Source: Firmicutes bacterium HGW-Firmicutes-14
GTDB lineage: Bacteria; Bacillota; Thermincolia; Thermincolales; UBA2595
DNA length: 64,000 nucleotides
Assembly: GCA_002840275.1 (NCBI GenBank)
Contig: PHAB01000010.1
Location: 1-64,000 of the forward strand
Direction of reading: 5' to 3'
Part shown: one piece after another, positions 44,981 through 54,800 of the stretch
How the letters are laid out: the number at the start of each line of letters is the position of its first letter
Position numbering within the stretch: the first letter of the stretch is position 1
Notes under the pieces: generated by a model
Databases searched by the model: none
Told to the model about the DNA's origin: nothing
What the model saw: only the letters and a program-made list of their open reading frames with translations
Translations under genes and position numbers: made by a program

Positions 44981-45931
44981 CTACTTCCATATCTTGTCAA
45001 CTGTAATATTTTTAAAATAGAACCTGATTATGTCCTCAGGCTTTTTACCGGCAGAAGCCATTTTCTTTGCACCCCACTGGCACATTCCTACCCCGTGGCC
45101 ATACCCTTTGCCACTCATGATAACATTACCGTTGCTGACAGAAATACTATCAAGGTAAATGGAACGCATTTTATCATTTCCGAGGGCAAGCCTCAGGGCA
45201 GCCCCACCCACGGTGGCCTTGCCGATTTTCAATGCCTCAGCCCTTCCGGAAGGGCCCTTCCTGGCAATAGATACACTGGTTATTTCTCCCGGGTCAGTAC
45301 CTGCTGTCTTCCTGACCGCCTCCCGGACAGTAGATACCGGAAACGATGCGTTCCAATCCCGGTTTTCAGGAACGGTTACTTCCAGGCAGCCGTCTTTAAC
45401 TCCCGCATTGATATACGGGGTTTCTTCTTTTTTAAATGATAATCCTTCGGCCGCTGATGCCTGCACTCCGCCGTCACATGCGCTGAACCAGGCATTGATA
45501 TACTCACCCTTGTATTTTATTACTTCACCGCGAGTCATTTCAACCGCGCGGCTGACATTATCATTAATCTTGCTGGGGTCATAAGCCTGAAATTCTTCCA
45601 CACTGGTAGAAGCATCAGTTCCATACCGGGGTACCCCGCCTTTGTCCTTCATCTGTTTCAGGGTAAAGGTCCTGGCAAGGATTGCCTGGGCGGCAAGGGC
45701 ATTGACAGGCCAGGCGGTATCCATCTCAGCCGCAACCACACCCTTAATATATTCTTCCATTTTTAACTTCTTAACCTGTCCCGTTTCATTCATATAAAGG
45801 CTTATGACAGGTTCCTCCCCCATTTTCCCCGGGAGAGGCTTCTTCTGCTGGTTGGCACACCCCGCGAACAGGCCGGACAAAAAGATAAATATCAGTGGCG
45901 CCGCCACTCTGATCAGGTTACTTCTTTTCAT
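44981..45931 (-). CDS. spoIID: SpoIID/LytB-domain lipoprotein
   Basis: About 316 residues from the ATG at 45931 (AAGGGGGT site); an earlier in-frame ATG would lack a site. Lipoprotein signal with lipobox cysteine C25 in F-A-G-C. The SpoIID domain (about 60-310) has the E-E-Y-I-K-G-V-V-A-A-E-M and H-G-V-G-M-C-Q-W-G-A motifs. SpoIID is a lytic transglycosylase of forespore engulfment. Whether this is the engulfment enzyme or a LytB-type relative is not certain; the spoIIP/spoIIM partners are not in the window. Confidence 0.88.
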   Translation of the reverse strand: MKRSNLIRVAAPLIFIFLSGLFAGCANQQKKPLPGKMGEEPVISLYMNETGQVKKLKMEEYIKGVVAAEMDTAWPVNALAAQAILARTFTLKQMKDKGGVPRYGTDASTSVEEFQAYDPSKINDNVSRAVEMTRGEVIKYKGEYINAWFSACDGGVQASAAEGLSFKKEETPYINAGVKDGCLEVTVPENRDWNASFPVSTVREAVRKTAGTDPGEITSVSIARKGPSGRAEALKIGKATVGGAALRLALGNDKMRSIYLDSISVSNGNVIMSGKGYGHGVGMCQWGAKKMASAGKKPEDIIRFYFKNITVDKIWK

Positions 45932-46032
45932 AAAAAATACCCCCTTAGTTATCAACAAACTGCTGTTGATAGTATTTTCCGGGGGTTTGTAACAATATAA
46001 GTGGAAATTAGAGGTTTCCAATTCCGGTTCAA

Positions 46033-46290
46033 TTAAAGAACCCTGGTTTCCTCAACAGTACGGTACAGGTCTTTAGCCTGGTCAGCCCGGACTGTTGGTG
46101 GTGTGGAAATGACCTCTACCTTAACGCGCTTGGTACCAAAATCAAGCTCCAGGATGTCCCCTGGCTTGACTTCCGCGCCTGGTTTGGCCGTTCTTCCATT
46201 CAATGAAACCCTGCCTCCTTCACAAACCTCCTTGGCAAGTGTCCTCCGTTTAATAATACGGGATACTTTTAAAAACTTATCCAGCCTCAT
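46033..46290 (-). CDS. rqcP: S4-domain RNA-binding protein (RqcP/YabO family)
   Basis: 85 residues with one S4 domain (M-R-L-D-K-F-L-K-V-S-R start, then V-S-L-N-G-R-T-A-K-P-G-A-E-V). The YabO/RqcP family helps alanine tailing in ribosome-associated quality control. The ATG follows GGGAGGATTACC. 102 bp upstream of the SpoIID-type gene. Confidence 0.93.
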   Translation of the reverse strand: MRLDKFLKVSRIIKRRTLAKEVCEGGRVSLNGRTAKPGAEVKPGDILELDFGTKRVKVEVISTPPTVRADQAKDLYRTVEETRVL

Positions 46291-46309
46291 GGTAATCCTC
46301 CCGTACTAG

Positions 46310-46350
46310 AAAAGTGCGCATATTTCAGTTCCCTATGCGCGCACTTTTCT
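46310..46350 (-). terminator. GC-rich inverted repeat between hup and rqcP
   Basis: AAAAGTGCGC pairs with GCGCACTTTT across about 20 nt. It is similar to the stem at 6655-6697. It could be a second hup terminator or a structure in the rqcP leader. Confidence 0.45.
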
Positions 46351-46368
46351 GTACTACATTCCTTGACC

Positions 46369-46388
46369 TTTTCCACATATGTGGAAAA
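46369..46388. repeat. 20-bp perfect palindrome TTTTCCACATATGTGGAAAA
   Basis: Each half contains TTTTCCACA, which fits the relaxed DnaA-box TTWTNCACA. It lies between the hup terminator and rqcP. An operator for DnaA or another dimeric regulator is the natural reading; role unknown. Confidence 0.5.
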
Positions 46389-46406
46389 GTTATAATTTTC
46401 TGTAGT

Positions 46407-46437
46407 AAATAAAATCAGGTTCTTACCGAACCTGATT
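46407..46437 (-). terminator. Terminator after hup
   Basis: AATCAGGTTC and GAACCTGATT form a perfect 10-bp stem with a 5-nt loop, followed on the minus strand by TTATTT. Confidence 0.8.
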
Positions 46438-46445
46438 CACAATCA

Positions 46446-46718
46446 CTATGACACAGCATCTTTAAGAGCCTTGCCCGCCTTAAATGCAGGAACTTTGGCA
46501 GCGGCAATTTCGATTTCAACACCGGTCTGCGGATTGCGGCCTTTCCTGGCAGCACGGTCACGCACTTCAAAAGTGCCGAATCCGACTAATTGAACTTTGT
46601 CACCCTTTGCGAGAGCCTCTTCAACACTCTGAAAAACGGCGTTAACTGCTTTTTCTGAATCCTTCTTGGTCAGACCTGCCTTCTCAGCTACACTGGCAAC
46701 TAGTTCTTGCTTGTTCAC
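46446..46718 (-). CDS. hup: HU-family DNA-binding protein
   Basis: 90 residues, the standard length of HU: helical N-terminus (M-N-K-Q-E-L-V-A-S), then V-G-F-G-T-F-E-V-R and the DNA-arm R-N-P-Q-T-G segment. Bends and compacts DNA. GTG start behind AGGAGGGG. In its own unit with a strong terminator. Confidence 0.97.
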   Translation of the reverse strand: MNKQELVASVAEKAGLTKKDSEKAVNAVFQSVEEALAKGDKVQLVGFGTFEVRDRAARKGRNPQTGVEIEIAAAKVPAFKAGKALKDAVS

Positions 46719-46826
46719 AAAAACCCCTCCTAAATTTAATTATGTTGATTTATTGGAAATTCCTTTTATTGCTATTCGCTAAAACCCTTGAATCTCCTGC
46801 TTTTATCGCAATTTTTTCTTGAATCC

Positions 46827-48335
46827 TTATGTTTTTTTACTTTTTAACTCAGTTTTGGCCTCCTCCCATAAACTATCCAGTTCCTCCAGTACCATAGTCT
46901 TTAGGTCCCTATTGGCCTGAGCTGCCTTATTTTCCATATAGTTAAAACGGTCTTTAAATTTCCGAACTGCCGTCAATAAAGTTTCCTCAGAGTTGACCTT
47001 TAATAAACGGGCCAGGTTGACCACCGCAAATAAAAGGTCTCCGGTTTCTTCCCGAACCCGGTTAGGGTCATTTTCGGAAACTGCTTCTTTTAGTTCAGCA
47101 AGTTCTTCAACGACTTTTTCCATGGCTCCCCTGTAGTCAGGCCAATCGAACCCCACTTTGGCTGCTTTACTTTGAATCTTGTCGGCCCTCATCAGTGCCG
47201 GCATAGATTCAGGTATGCCGTCTAAAATCGACTGCCGTATTTCGCCTTTCTCTTTCAATTCCTTTTTTTTAATTTCCTCCCAGTTAACAGAAACTTCGGC
47301 ACTGTTCCTGACACTGGTTGTGCCAAAAACATGAGGATGCCTCCTAATGAGCTTTTTTGATATGACCTCAATAACATCATTCATATCAAAAAACCCGCTT
47401 TCCCTTGCTATCTCTGCGTGGAAGGTAATCTGTAATAATAAGTCTCCCAATTCTTCGCATAATTTATACATATTACCTTCATCAATTGCATCCAGGACTT
47501 CATAAGCTTCCTCAAGGAGATATTTCTTTAATGTCAGATGGGTCTGCTCACGGTCCCAGGGACATCCATCCTCATCCCGCAAGTCTCCCATGATATCGAC
47601 AACAGTGTCAAGCGGGTACCGGCTGACCGAGGTTTTTGACTCCTGTAAAGGTGGCAGGTAAATACATGTTAAGTGGTCAATCCAGTCAAGCCTGTCCATC
47701 TCAAAAAGGGGAATTGTTTCTACCCTTTCCATACCCTTTATGCCTGCATTTCCGATTACCTTTATAACATGCTCATCAGGATAGAATTCCATAAGTGAAA
47801 TTTTAATTTCTGAGGCAACAAGCCTGTTATGTACCTGCATAATCACATTGGGAACCCCCGGGTCAGGACGGTACTCCGGCCTGCTGCTGTCCAGGGCCAG
47901 TTGAAGTCCGTCGACCAGTTTGAGCCCTGGGGAGAGGTCCAGATTGGCGGCGACCAGCACAGGATCCAGAAAGCTCATGGCAGGCATGACTTTATAGGTC
48001 AGACCTTTTTCCCCGGCCAGGTTAATTATTTTGGCAACAGCTTCTTCCCCCACCAGGGGATGTCCGGGCACCGCAAATACAACAGGCCCCTTTTCAGCAG
48101 CCTCTGTTACTTCACAGGCAATATGAAAATAAACTTCCTGAAAATTGGTATATCTCTCATAAAGATAGTCAAAAGTGCTGAATTTAATGCCCATTCCGGT
48201 AAGGTCCCCGGCCACCGGATGCCTGCCTGTACGCAAAAAAAGTTTACAGGCATTCTTCAGGATTTCCAGCGTACCAACTGACAGGCACTCCATCCCCCCA
48301 GGGCCGAGACCCACTACAATAATACTCCTGTTCAT
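46827..48335 (-). CDS. mazG: MazG nucleotide pyrophosphohydrolase fused to a tetrapyrrole methylase-like domain (YabN)
   Basis: About 502 residues from the ATG at 48335 (GGAGGGTGATC site); a longer start would overlap the SpoVB gene. N-terminal SAM-dependent tetrapyrrole-methylase-like domain (G-L-G-P-G-G-M-E at 8-15) and C-terminal MazG repeats (C-P-W-D-R-E-Q-T-H and E-E-A-Y-E-V). MazG hydrolyses NTPs, removing damaged nucleotides. The fusion is the B. subtilis YabN architecture. Confidence 0.95.
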   Translation of the reverse strand: MNRSIIVVGLGPGGMECLSVGTLEILKNACKLFLRTGRHPVAGDLTGMGIKFSTFDYLYERYTNFQEVYFHIACEVTEAAEKGPVVFAVPGHPLVGEEAVAKIINLAGEKGLTYKVMPAMSFLDPVLVAANLDLSPGLKLVDGLQLALDSSRPEYRPDPGVPNVIMQVHNRLVASEIKISLMEFYPDEHVIKVIGNAGIKGMERVETIPLFEMDRLDWIDHLTCIYLPPLQESKTSVSRYPLDTVVDIMGDLRDEDGCPWDREQTHLTLKKYLLEEAYEVLDAIDEGNMYKLCEELGDLLLQITFHAEIARESGFFDMNDVIEVISKKLIRRHPHVFGTTSVRNSAEVSVNWEEIKKKELKEKGEIRQSILDGIPESMPALMRADKIQSKAAKVGFDWPDYRGAMEKVVEELAELKEAVSENDPNRVREETGDLLFAVVNLARLLKVNSEETLLTAVRKFKDRFNYMENKAAQANRDLKTMVLEELDSLWEEAKTELKSKKT

Positions 48336-48355
48336 GATCACCCTCCACGGCTTAT

Positions 48356-49933
48356 TCACCTTCTGCCAAACAATCTGGGGATAATGACCGGAATTGGCAT
48401 ACCGGTCTGTCTCAGCATACCGGTTGCCAGCAGGACAATAGAATATATAACTGCTCCCAAAAGAACAGAAGCCAAAGTTGCCCAGGAACTCCCCATGATT
48501 ATTGTTAATTCCCCATAGGAGAAATATACCCCTACAGCCATTATTGTAGCAGCTACAGCAGGCTTAATCAACACTGCGGTAAAATTCGGCTTCCATCCGG
48601 TAAGGCTCCGGATAAAAACACAGTTCATATATGAACACATCAAAAACCCGCATACAGTACCGGCTGCAGCCCCGATTATTCCTATCTGGGGAACAGCTGT
48701 AAGAGTATAATTTACAATGAATTTCACCACACCCCCCAATGCAAGATTAATTACCGGTATAAAGGTTTTCCCCATTCCCTGCAGAATTCCTGCCGTTGTC
48801 TGATGCAGCCCAAGAAGCAGGGCAGCCGGGGCAACATATACCAGGGGGATCCCGGCTTCAGGACATTTATACAACAGGTTGGCAATGGGGGCAGCCAGTA
48901 CAGCAAGACCTATACTCGCCGGAAGGCATACCAGAACGGTTATCTGTACTGCACTGTCAATCTGTCTTCTAACCTCGTAAAAATTTCTCCTTTCTACTAA
49001 ACGGGAAATTTCCGGGACGAGGGCTGCAGCCAGGGAAATTGTTATAACAGTTGGCAGGTTAATCAGGGTAACAGCGCCCCCTGCTAATTGCCCGTATAAT
49101 TCGGCCGCCCTGGAAACTGAATACCCGGCAAGGTGCAGGCGGACCGGCACAGTCAATGCGTCAAGGGTTTGCATAACCGGCAGGACTAATCCTCCCAGGG
49201 AAATCGGCAGGGCCAAAACTATGACCCTGTACAGGATTTGAAATACCCCGGCTGAACCGCTGCCCCTAAAACCTGCAAAAGACGCCGGTGCTGCTATAAA
49301 AAATGACCTTAATAAATAAAGCCCTGTCAGGAATAAAGCCCCTGTCGCTGCCCCGGTGACCGCCCCGAATGTGGCTGCAGCTGCTGCAAATTCAACCCCG
49401 CGGGGCAGAAATATATAGGCCCCAATCAGTACCGTAATAACTCTGATAAACTGCTCCAAGACCTGTGAATATGCTGTAGGGGCCATTTCCTGAAATCCCT
49501 GAAAATACCCCCTTAATACCGACAGGATACCCACAAAAAAAACAGCCGGGGAAATAGCCATAATCCCATAAACGGCTCTGGGGTCATGAAGCACCTCACA
49601 GGCCAGGAATCCGGCCCCTCTGTATAATGCAGCTGAAAGCAGCCCGGACGTTACTATAATGAACAACATAGATACCCGGATAATTTTTGCCACATCACCG
49701 TAATCCCTGCGGGCAAGGCTTTCGGAAATGAGTTTTGAGATTGCCACCGGAATTCCGGCGCTGGAAACTGCCAGAAGGATTGTGTATAAGGGATATGCCA
49801 TCTGATACAAGCCCATACCTTCAGAACCGACAACCCTGAAAAAAGGAATGCGATACAAGGCCCCCAGCAGCTTGCTTACCAGCCCCGCTATTGATAGTAC
49901 TACCGCTCCTTTAATAAATGACTGTGCTGTCAA
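48356..49933 (-). CDS. spoVB: SpoVB/MurJ-type polysaccharide-lipid flippase
   Basis: 525 residues with about 14 membrane helices, in the MVF/MATE-like superfamily that includes MurJ and SpoVB. The N-terminus reads F-I-K-G-A-V-V-L-S-I-A-G-L-V-S-K-L-L-G. In B. subtilis the gene at this place is yabM/spoVB-like and moves cell-wall lipid precursors. TTG start behind GGAGGTATAAG. It sits between spoVT and mazG as in B. subtilis. Confidence 0.88.
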   Translation of the reverse strand: MTAQSFIKGAVVLSIAGLVSKLLGALYRIPFFRVVGSEGMGLYQMAYPLYTILLAVSSAGIPVAISKLISESLARRDYGDVAKIIRVSMLFIIVTSGLLSAALYRGAGFLACEVLHDPRAVYGIMAISPAVFFVGILSVLRGYFQGFQEMAPTAYSQVLEQFIRVITVLIGAYIFLPRGVEFAAAAATFGAVTGAATGALFLTGLYLLRSFFIAAPASFAGFRGSGSAGVFQILYRVIVLALPISLGGLVLPVMQTLDALTVPVRLHLAGYSVSRAAELYGQLAGGAVTLINLPTVITISLAAALVPEISRLVERRNFYEVRRQIDSAVQITVLVCLPASIGLAVLAAPIANLLYKCPEAGIPLVYVAPAALLLGLHQTTAGILQGMGKTFIPVINLALGGVVKFIVNYTLTAVPQIGIIGAAAGTVCGFLMCSYMNCVFIRSLTGWKPNFTAVLIKPAVAATIMAVGVYFSYGELTIIMGSSWATLASVLLGAVIYSIVLLATGMLRQTGMPIPVIIPRLFGRR

Positions 49934-50046
49934 TCACTTATACCTCCAAAATTTATTCCTCTTAATGTTTATTTTGGGAGGCAGTGATTTATTATTTCCT
50001 CTGGAAACAAATAAGGACTGTCTGTAAAGACAGTCCCCTTAGTATA

Positions 50047-50616
50047 TCATTGTTCCATCTGTTTTGCCAAAAACCCAGCCGCAGTTTCAGCGAGCTTGAG
50101 TTCCATATCAGACATTTGGACCCCTTCTTCTTTAGAGAGAAGAATTACTGCACCGATGGGATCGCCTTCAGCAATGATCGGGGCAATTACCTCCGCTGTG
50201 AATTTACAGGGCTCGTCTTCATCTCCTTCAAGGATAGGGCAGTTTTTATAATTCATGTGAGTGCTAGGTTCATTTATCAATACAGGTTTACGGTCTTCCA
50301 TAACCTTTTCAATGGCAAGTCCGATAGATTTATTGATAAATTCCTTCTTGGGTGCACCCGAAACAGCAATAATGGTATCTCTGTCAGCAATACAGGCAAT
50401 ATGTCCAATAGCTTCGTACAGAGAATCCGCATATTCCTTCGCGAAATCACCCAACTCACCTATGGGAGAGTATTTTTTAAGAATAACCTCTCCTTCTCTA
50501 TCAACGAAAATCTCCAGAGGGTCCCCTTCGCGGATTCTTAGGGTTCTTCTGATCTCTTTCGGGATAACTACGCGTCCTAAGTCGTCTATTCTGCGCACTA
50601 TACCGGTCGCCTTCAT
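50047..50616 (-). CDS. spoVT: Stage V sporulation protein T
   Basis: Forespore transcription regulator. About 189 residues: N-terminal AbrB-type swapped-hairpin DNA-binding domain (D-D-L-G-R-V-V-I-P-K-E-I-R-R) and a C-terminal GAF-like domain. I chose the ATG at 50616. A sigma-G type promoter lies upstream, as in B. subtilis. Confidence 0.95.
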   Translation of the reverse strand: MKATGIVRRIDDLGRVVIPKEIRRTLRIREGDPLEIFVDREGEVILKKYSPIGELGDFAKEYADSLYEAIGHIACIADRDTIIAVSGAPKKEFINKSIGLAIEKVMEDRKPVLINEPSTHMNYKNCPILEGDEDEPCKFTAEVIAPIIAEGDPIGAVILLSKEEGVQMSDMELKLAETAAGFLAKQMEQ

Positions 50617-50667
50617 TAGTTTGTCTTCCCTCCTTTTCTGCACTATTTAGCAGTGACCTTTCACTGA

Positions 50668-50698
50668 TAGTATATAACACAGGAGAGGGAATTATTCA
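50668..50698 (-). promoter_or_regulatory. Sigma-G-like promoter of spoVT
   Basis: On the minus strand TGAATA (50693-50698) and TATACTA (50668-50674) are 18 bp apart, close to the forespore TGAATA/CATACTA consensus. Confidence 0.6.
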
Positions 50699-50757
50699 TT
50701 ATTTTCCATCGTTAGAATAAAAGTTGCCCGGTGACATTTCCCATAGTACCAGCAGCA

Positions 50758-51834
50758 TTATTTCTTGGGGTCGGCAGGAGGCATCTGCGGCTGTTGGGGT
50801 GCATCTGCTGCCAGTTTATTGACAATCTTAGAATTCTTGCGCAGTTCTTCCATATATTCGCCAAACTTCTGCTGTTTCTTAATCATAGGCAGTTCTGTTT
50901 CGATTTTGTCCTTGGCTTCTTCAAAGGAAAGCTGCTTTTCAGGGGTGAAGGATTCCAGTTTTATTACATAGTAACCCTGGCTGGTTTTAACAGGTTCCTT
51001 TGTATATTCTCCTGCTTTGAGTTTTATCGCTGCCTCATCAAATTCAGGAACCATAACTGTTCCTTTGGCATATGGACTTGTCTGTGCCATATCCTTGACC
51101 AAACCGCCGTCATCCTTAAACCGGTCGTCTTCGGATTTCTCTTTGGCCAGCCCGGCAAAATCAGTTCCTTTATCCAGTTCCTTGATAATATCTTCCGCTA
51201 TTTTCTTAGCATCTGCTTCACTGCGGCCTACTTTTGGCACAGGCTGTCCCATCGCAGATGTCTGGTTCGGGTCGTCAAACTTGATAAGGATGGCCCGGGC
51301 CCCAATTTTTGCCGGGTCCTTATAGCGTTCCGTATTCTCGTCATACCATTTTTTCATTTCATCTTCAGAAACCTTAACATCAGCGGTGACCTTCTCATAA
51401 AGGTTTGTATACGCAATCTTAAAGGCTTCACTGTTTTCGATATCCTTTTCGGTATAGCTATATTGTTTCAGGGCTTTTTTATACTCGGCCTCTCCGCCGA
51501 ATTTCTCTATAATTTCATTGACTCTCTCGGTGATTGCCTTCGTATCGGGATAAACCTTTTCTTTTTTGGCGGCCTGTTCTAAGAGCAGTTTGTCAATCAT
51601 GTCCTGCAGTGTCTGCTGTTCCAGGGCTTTTAACATCATTTGACCTTCTTGTCCGTTAAATGACGCCCCCTGTTGCTCAAGAACCAGTTTTTCTTTTTCC
51701 ATCCTTTTATCTAACTGGTCCTGGGTAATCTTTTCATCATTGACCTGAGCAACGGTTTTATTACCACATCCGATAATCGAAATTGAGAACACAAGAACTA
51801 TTATCAGGGCAATAATCCTCTTAAGGTTCACCAT
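50758..51834 (-). CDS. prsA: PrsA/SurA-like foldase lipoprotein
   Basis: 358 residues with a lipoprotein signal (C23 in I-I-G-C). An N-terminal SurA-like helical region is followed by a parvulin peptidyl-prolyl isomerase domain (about 185-300: A-R-A-I-L-I-K-F and G-L-V-K-D-M), then a C-terminal helix with a Q/P-rich tail. It would sit on the outer face of the membrane and fold secreted proteins. Upstream of spoVT and downstream of mfd. Confidence 0.92.
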   Translation of the reverse strand: MVNLKRIIALIIVLVFSISIIGCGNKTVAQVNDEKITQDQLDKRMEKEKLVLEQQGASFNGQEGQMMLKALEQQTLQDMIDKLLLEQAAKKEKVYPDTKAITERVNEIIEKFGGEAEYKKALKQYSYTEKDIENSEAFKIAYTNLYEKVTADVKVSEDEMKKWYDENTERYKDPAKIGARAILIKFDDPNQTSAMGQPVPKVGRSEADAKKIAEDIIKELDKGTDFAGLAKEKSEDDRFKDDGGLVKDMAQTSPYAKGTVMVPEFDEAAIKLKAGEYTKEPVKTSQGYYVIKLESFTPEKQLSFEEAKDKIETELPMIKKQQKFGEYMEELRKNSKIVNKLAADAPQQPQMPPADPKK

Positions 51835-51899
51835 GTAATACCCTCCCCTATTTAATCATAAATCTATTATACTGCTACGATATTTAATATTCAAGTTCT

Positions 51900-54800
51900 T
51901 TATTCTCCCTGGTTTACTAATTTAGTTAACAGAATTTCCAGTTTCTCCAAGACTTCAGAATCATCGAAACCCTTAATTTTCAAGATTATTTCAAAATGAT
52001 GGGTGACGGAAAATGAAATCCTTCTCTTAAAATAGTCTGTCAGGACCGCAAGCTTTTCTACTTTGATGTTTGAACCCTCATGAAACTTTATATTGACTGC
52101 ATCCTTATGATGAATAATGCTGCTGACTCCTAACCTTGCCGCCAGGGACTTAATCCTCGCTACGGCAACCAGGTTAACTACCGGAACAGGAATATCTCCA
52201 AAGCGGTCAGCCATTTCTTCCTCAATATCAGCTGAGTCAGCACGGTCCTCAACATGCATAATCTTTTTGTAAATCTCAATCTTTGCAGCCGGGTCGGATA
52301 TATAGCTGTCACTGATGAATGCATTTATATTCAAGTCAATACTGGGTTCAGGCAGCCGGTCGGAAACGGTCCCCCTGATTTCGTGGACAGCCTCCTCCAA
52401 TAACCGGCAGTACATATCGAACCCAACAGCCATCATATGCCCGTGCTGCTCAGGCCCAAGGATATTACCGGCACCTCTGATTTCCAGGTCCCTCATGGCG
52501 ATTTTAAATCCGGCCCCGAATTCGGTAAATTCACGTATTGCCTGCAGGCGTTTTTCCGCTATCTCTGAAAGACTTTTATCTTTTTTATAAGTGAAATAGG
52601 CATATGCCAGGCGGTGAGATCTTCCTACCCGCCCCCTGAGCTGGTGAAGCTGGGCCAGGCCCATTTTTTCCGCCTCATCGACAATCAGGGTATTTACATT
52701 TGGTATATCCAGACCGGTTTCAATAATAGTTGTACAAACCAGTATATTATATTCGCCGGCAATAAAATCCAGCATATGTTTTTCCAGCTGATCTTCCTTC
52801 ATTTGTCCGTGAGCCACCACGAGGCTGGCTTCGGGTATAACCGCTTTAAGCATTTTTGCCGTTTTGTCAATATCTTTTACCCGGTTGTGGACAAAGAACA
52901 CCTGTCCCCCCCGGTCAATCTCACGCCGGAGTGAATCTGCTATTATTTCAGGGTTAAATTCTAAAACATATGTCTGTACAGGGAACCGGTCTTCCGGCGG
53001 GGACTCCAGAATACTCATATCCCTGGCCCCAATCATAGCCATGTGCAGCGTTCTGGGAATCGGCGTTGCTGTGAGAGTAAGTACATCCACCATCTGTCTA
53101 AGGTGCTTTAGCCTTTCCTTATGAGTGACTCCGAAACGTTGTTCTTCATCTATTATTACAAGACCCAAATCCTTAAAGGCAACATCTTCCTGGAGAAGGC
53201 GGTGGGTTCCGATGATTACATCTACCATACCTTTTTTTACATTGTTCAGGATCAGTTTCTGTTCCCGTGCGGTTTTAAACCGGCTGAGCATTTCTACCTG
53301 GATTGGATAGCCGGAAAACCGGTCGGTAAAGGTGTTATAATGCTGCTGAGCCAAAATTGTGGTGGGAACCAAAACAGCAACTTGTTTGCTGTCCATAACA
53401 GCTTTAAATACAGCCCTGATAGCAACCTCTGTTTTCCCGTATCCCACATCCCCGCATAAAAGCCTGTCCATAGGCCTGGCTAATTCCATATCCTGTTTGA
53501 TTTCTTCGATAGCCCTAACCTGATCCGGAGTCTCCTCGAAAGGGAAAGAATCTTCAAATTCTTTCTGCCAAACGGTATCAGGTGAAAAACTAAACCCCGG
53601 AATCTTCTGTCTTGCCGCATATAGGGCTATCAAGTCATTGGCCAGGTCTTTGACAGATTCCTTAACCTTCTGTTTGACCCTATGCCATTCATGTCCACCA
53701 AGTTTATAGAGTTTTGGGGCAGTACCTTCTGCTCCCAGAAATTTCTGAATAAGTCCGATCTGGTCTGTGGGAACATAGAGCTTATCTTCACCCGAATACT
53801 TTACAAAAAGGTAATCTTTCCTGACACCGCCGACCTCCAGCTGCTTAATCCCCATATATTTTCCGATGCCGTGATTCACATGTACGACATAATCTCCGGG
53901 CCGCAGATCAGAAAAATGCTTGATTTTAGCCCCCTGCTGGGCTTGAGCCCGAACAGTGCGGGTCCTCTTGGGCTGCCTGTAAATTTCCCAGTCAGTGATT
54001 ACGGCAAGTTTGACAGGAGTCATCTCAAAACCCGCCTCAAGTACACCACAGGTAATTACAACATCTCCCGGCACGAGTCGCCTGGGAAGAACTTCTTCCA
54101 TCCGGACAGAAAATCCCTGGTCCCTGAACAACCCTTCTATTTTCTGTGCCCTGGCAGGGGTACTGGCAAATACCACTACCGAAAACCGGTTTTCTCTCAG
54201 AGTGCGGATTTCATCTATCAGCAGGTCGGTTTTTCCCTTAAACATATGCATGGTTTTGGCACTGAAGTTTACAATGTTGCCCGGACGAACATCTGCCTGC
54301 CGGGGCAGGAGCGAATAACCAATCCTGGGGAAACGGTTAAATGCCTTGCTGATCTCATCATAACTTACATGATTTTTAACCTGGGTGGGAAGTACCATCC
54401 CCTGTTCCAAAAGAGTTACATGAATTTCCGCCTGCTCCCTGACCCTGTTCTGCAGCAGTTCTTTCTGCCTGGATGGCTCTTCGATAAAAAATAATGTGCC
54501 CTGGGAAAAATAATCAAGGAGGGTTACACCGTCAGGATAAATAAAAGGAAACAGCCCGTCAATTCCTTCAGGCACGAGGCCCTGTTCAAGTTTCTCGATT
54601 ATTTCCCCCATCTTATCAGCCATGCGTTTATAAGCATCATTCTTCCCGGCCTTAAGAAGCATGGATTTCTGGGAAACAAATTCTCTTCTGATGGAAGGCA
54701 GGGCCTCTAAAATACGATCTGCCGGAAAAACAGCTTCCTTGGCAGGTAAAACCGATACCTTATTCAGCTTTTCCTGGGACCGCTGGGTTTCGATATTAAA

